A stretch of DNA of 64,000 nt from Circinella minor. Lineage: Eukaryota > Mucoromycota > Mucoromycetes > Mucorales > Lichtheimiaceae. Below the pieces are notes generated by a model. That model made no database searches and was not told the DNA's origin. It was given only the letters and a program-made list of their open reading frames with translations. How positions within the stretch are numbered: position 1 is the stretch's first letter; the number at the start of each line of letters is the position of its first letter. Positions 62,101-64,000 of the stretch are shown here, piece by piece. The translations under genes were made by a program, and so were the position numbers. Location of the stretch: contig JAEPRB010000039.1 of NCBI GenBank assembly GCA_016758965.1, positions 167,132 to 231,131 of the forward strand, in the 5' to 3' direction.

Positions 62101-62144
62101 TTTTTAAATGTGCACTTTTTTTAGTGACACTCTCTAGTTGACCA

Positions 62145-62325
62145 TGATGTTTTTGATTTCGAGGATGACGTTTTTAATTCCATGGATGTTCCTTTTATAA
62201 TCGCAGACGATGTTTTTAAATTTAGAGGTAAACGTTTTTTATATTCGCAGATGTTAATTTTGAATTCATGGATGGTGTTTTATTAACGTTTTTTATATTC
62301 AAGGATAATATTTCTTGAAATTTTA
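62145..62325. repeat. Degenerate ~21-bp repeat, locus 3
   Basis: About eight units such as GATGTTTTTGATTTCGAGG, ATGACGTTTTTAATTCCATGG and AGGTAAACGTTTTTTATATTC in succession, starting just outside the MULE right end and ending a few bases before the next coding region. Confidence 0.65.
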
Positions 62326-62331
62326 GAAGTG

Positions 62332-63466
62332 ATGAATGAGGGGAGACGTGAAGCTGTTGAAGGTGCTCATGTAGAAATCCGTCGTTCAACGTACCGACTT
62401 TATCTGGTGGACGTAAAAAAATTGAAATATTTTATGGATGTATGTCATTGCATGAATTGTTGTTTTTATAGTGATGTTGATACATTTTAATTGTTGTTAT
62501 AGATTGTCAACCTAGCAATGTTTGTCGAAATTGCCAGAAAAGTCACAAATATTGTTATCATTTGGAAGGTGGTGATCAACGCTGTGCTTGATGTAAACAC
62601 AGGAAGCAGCGTTGTGTTATGGATACGTTGCCTGGTGTGGTCCCCACGAAGAAGCTCGTCCTCCCTCTCAGAATGCAGAGATATTTCATTAACGTAGGTT
62701 TTAAGACTTGTTTTCAAGCAGTTGTATTTTGTTCTTATACAATTGTTTTATAGGAACGAAACGATTGGCTGGATTCTCAAAAAGAGTCTCCACAAGCAGA
62801 GCTGACTGGCTCTGATGATGAGTCCTTAAGCTGGGAACGAGGCGTCAGAGCAAATCTTGAGGAATTTGTCCCATGCCACCTTGAGGTAAATTATTTTCGC
62901 CAATACGTTATAGTTATAGTTATAGTTACAGTTTTTTTTTTTTTTTTTTTTTTTTGGACAAGTGGAAATCACATACCTCAGTGGAAATTCGCTCCCGCCA
63001 GATACACCGTTCACTATCGTTGCTAGGTAACTAGTGAGTAGTGACACCTGAAAAACTCGGGTAGTCCTGTACTCAGCGAAAACCACTGAGGACATGTCCT
63101 TAGGGAATCATCCCTGTCGTACATTCTGTAAAGGCTTCCACTACGTAGTGCATGACTGAACAACTATTTTTTTTGTAGTCGCTATATGAGCATGCGCAAG
63201 AGACAGAAATTGCCCCTCAGGATAGTTCTCAAGCTACTGAGATACAGTCTGCGGGAGAACCCTCTCGAGTCGTTCACCAAGCAGAAGAGGTTCAGCGAAC
63301 TGAATGGCCTCCACTTGATCTTCATGATCAAAATGTTCCTTTTCACAGATTCCTTGTTGTTGATTTGTCGCCTTGGGAAAGTGAATTCAGAACAGAGATT
63401 ATTGATGATCGCACTTGTTTGGTCATCACACACCAGAACCGTCCTTATCCTCCTCCTTCACCCTGA
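62332..63466 (+). pseudogene. Zn2Cys6-like zinc-cluster gene with one in-frame TGA
   Basis: Exons 62332-62443, 62503-62693, 62754-62885 and 63179-63466 join in phase over 241 codons. The second exon encodes C-x2-C-x6-C-x9-C-x2-C-x6-C with basic residues (CRNCQKSHKYC, then CKHRKQRC), matching a fungal binuclear zinc cluster; the codon before the fifth Cys is TGA. The rest is acidic and polar (SDDESLSWERG, EFVPCHLE) and ends with HRFLVVDLSPWESEF and a Pro-rich tail. The donor that keeps this frame is GTCATT; the stronger GTATGT 4 nt upstream would not. No DNA-binding linker or fungal TF middle domain seen. Probably a recently broken transcription factor-like or nucleic-acid-binding gene. Confidence 0.6.
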
Positions 63467-63792
63467 TTTTCTCCCATAAATAAAATTACTATACTGTGTA
63501 TCAAATTAAATAGTTGGCTTTTGATATTTGATCAATTGGCACTTTGTGAGAGGGAATAGGTTTCTAGGGACTTGTATTGAGCTTTAGTGTAGTAGTTATT
63601 AAATACAACCTGCACCAGGCCCATGTGAAATATGGACAATGTAGTTCTACATTTTCACGAAAAGCAATAGCTGCCCGTCTTCGCAAGAACAAAAATAAAA
63701 ATGGTCAATGTAAAATGACAATGTAGTTCCCAGCTTAAAAAGTTTATAGACCATTTTTTTTCGACCTTCGAAACATCGCGGCCACTTCCTTG
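63467..63792. other. Intergenic, no gene seen
   Basis: A phrase GACAATGTAGTTC-like occurs twice (about 63637 and 63717), suggesting another short repeat. Confidence 0.4.
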
Positions 63793-64000
63793 GGGTCCAA
63801 CTTCAGACCAGCTTAGGGTCCAACTTTAGACCAACCTAGGGTCCAACTTCAGACTAACCTCAGACCAACTAGAGTCCAACTTGGGTCCAACCTAGGTCCA
63901 ACTTCAGACCAACTTAGGGTCCAACTTTAGACCAACTTAGGGTCCAACTTCAGACCAACCTCAGACCAACTAGGGTCCAACTTCAGACCAGCCTAGGTCC
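63793..64000. repeat. 22-23-bp minisatellite running off the window edge
   Basis: About eight to nine variant units built on GGTCCAACTTCAGACCAACTTA. Some units carry an extra CAGACCAACCT copy, giving about 33-bp versions. GGTC and GACC within each unit are complementary. The array continues beyond 64000. Confidence 0.85.

Larger units (their letters stand above)
58754..62132 (+). mobile_element. Mutator-like (MULE) DNA transposon, degenerate
   Basis: The left end GGGTGTCCCTAAAAAAGGTGCACC (58754-58777) matches the inverted right end, GAGTGTCACTAAAAAAAGTGCAC read from 62132, at most positions. Between them is a broken MULE transposase (58824-61149). A second possible right end with AAGGTGCACCTT lies near 61575. 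No clear 8-11-bp target duplication was found, so the exact borders are tentative. Confidence 0.65.

Noticed and set aside
1..64000. CRISPR arrays, rRNA genes, bacterial operons
   Set aside because: No spaced direct repeats of CRISPR type, no rRNA sequence, and spliced genes throughout show eukaryotic DNA.

Overview
The window reads as nuclear DNA of an AT-rich, intron-rich early-diverging fungus, most likely Mucoromycota. The reasons are many short GT-AG introns, long poly(A)/poly(T) and trinucleotide tracts, polyglutamine-rich proteins, a Rim15-type kinase with a receiver domain, a Kre9/Knh1-like wall protein, and degenerate Tc1 and Mutator-like transposons. The organism is inferred from gene content, not from a diagnostic marker. 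Exon boundaries were read by hand from splice motifs, checking that reading phases fit across junctions; no transcript data support them.

1-20.9 kb: three UCHL3/YUH1-type ubiquitin C-terminal hydrolase genes stand in tandem on the minus strand (301-1539, 2934-4261, 6189-7575), all with intact catalytic residues and shared 12-nt microexons. A small secreted-protein gene and a Myb/SANT-like gene lie among them. Next are an R3H-SUZ RNA-binding protein (8303-9604, +) and an ornithine decarboxylase antizyme (11073-11919, -) with an unexpectedly conventional start. About 5 kb without a supportable gene follow, then a decayed gene near 17.7-18.5 kb and a two-exon gene of unknown function (19860-20922, -).

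23.6-44.4 kb: a 9.4-kb, seven-exon Rim15/Cek1-family kinase gene (23621-33006, -; about 2929 aa) with PAS-like, zinc-finger, split AGC-kinase and response-regulator parts. Then come a seven-exon gene of unknown function (34859-36551, +), a single-exon gene with a WWE-like patch (36883-37479, +), a Tc1/mariner relic (39.0-39.85 kb), a small five-exon Kre9/Knh1-like secreted protein (41259-42100, +) and an eight-cysteine secreted peptide (44108-44416, +).

44.4-64 kb: an accessory region in decay. It holds unrecognised genes whose exon phases join cleanly but which carry one or two stops or frameshifts, a diverged pair of paralogues (50061-51692 and 53182-54980, -), a MITE-like inverted-repeat element (52083-52510), and a 400-bp foldback element (54573-54972) that splits the third codon of the second paralogue with an ATA target duplication. 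It also holds a Mutator-like element (58754-62132) whose broken transposase carries a GCM/FLYWCH-like zinc domain and a truncated OTU-like tail, a broken Zn2Cys6-like gene (62332-63466), a dispersed degenerate ~21-bp repeat at three loci, and a 22-23-bp minisatellite running off the right edge.

The core genes suggest ubiquitin recycling (UCH), polyamine control (antizyme), nutrient and quiescence signalling (Rim15) and mRNA binding (R3H-SUZ), but nothing indicates that they form one pathway.
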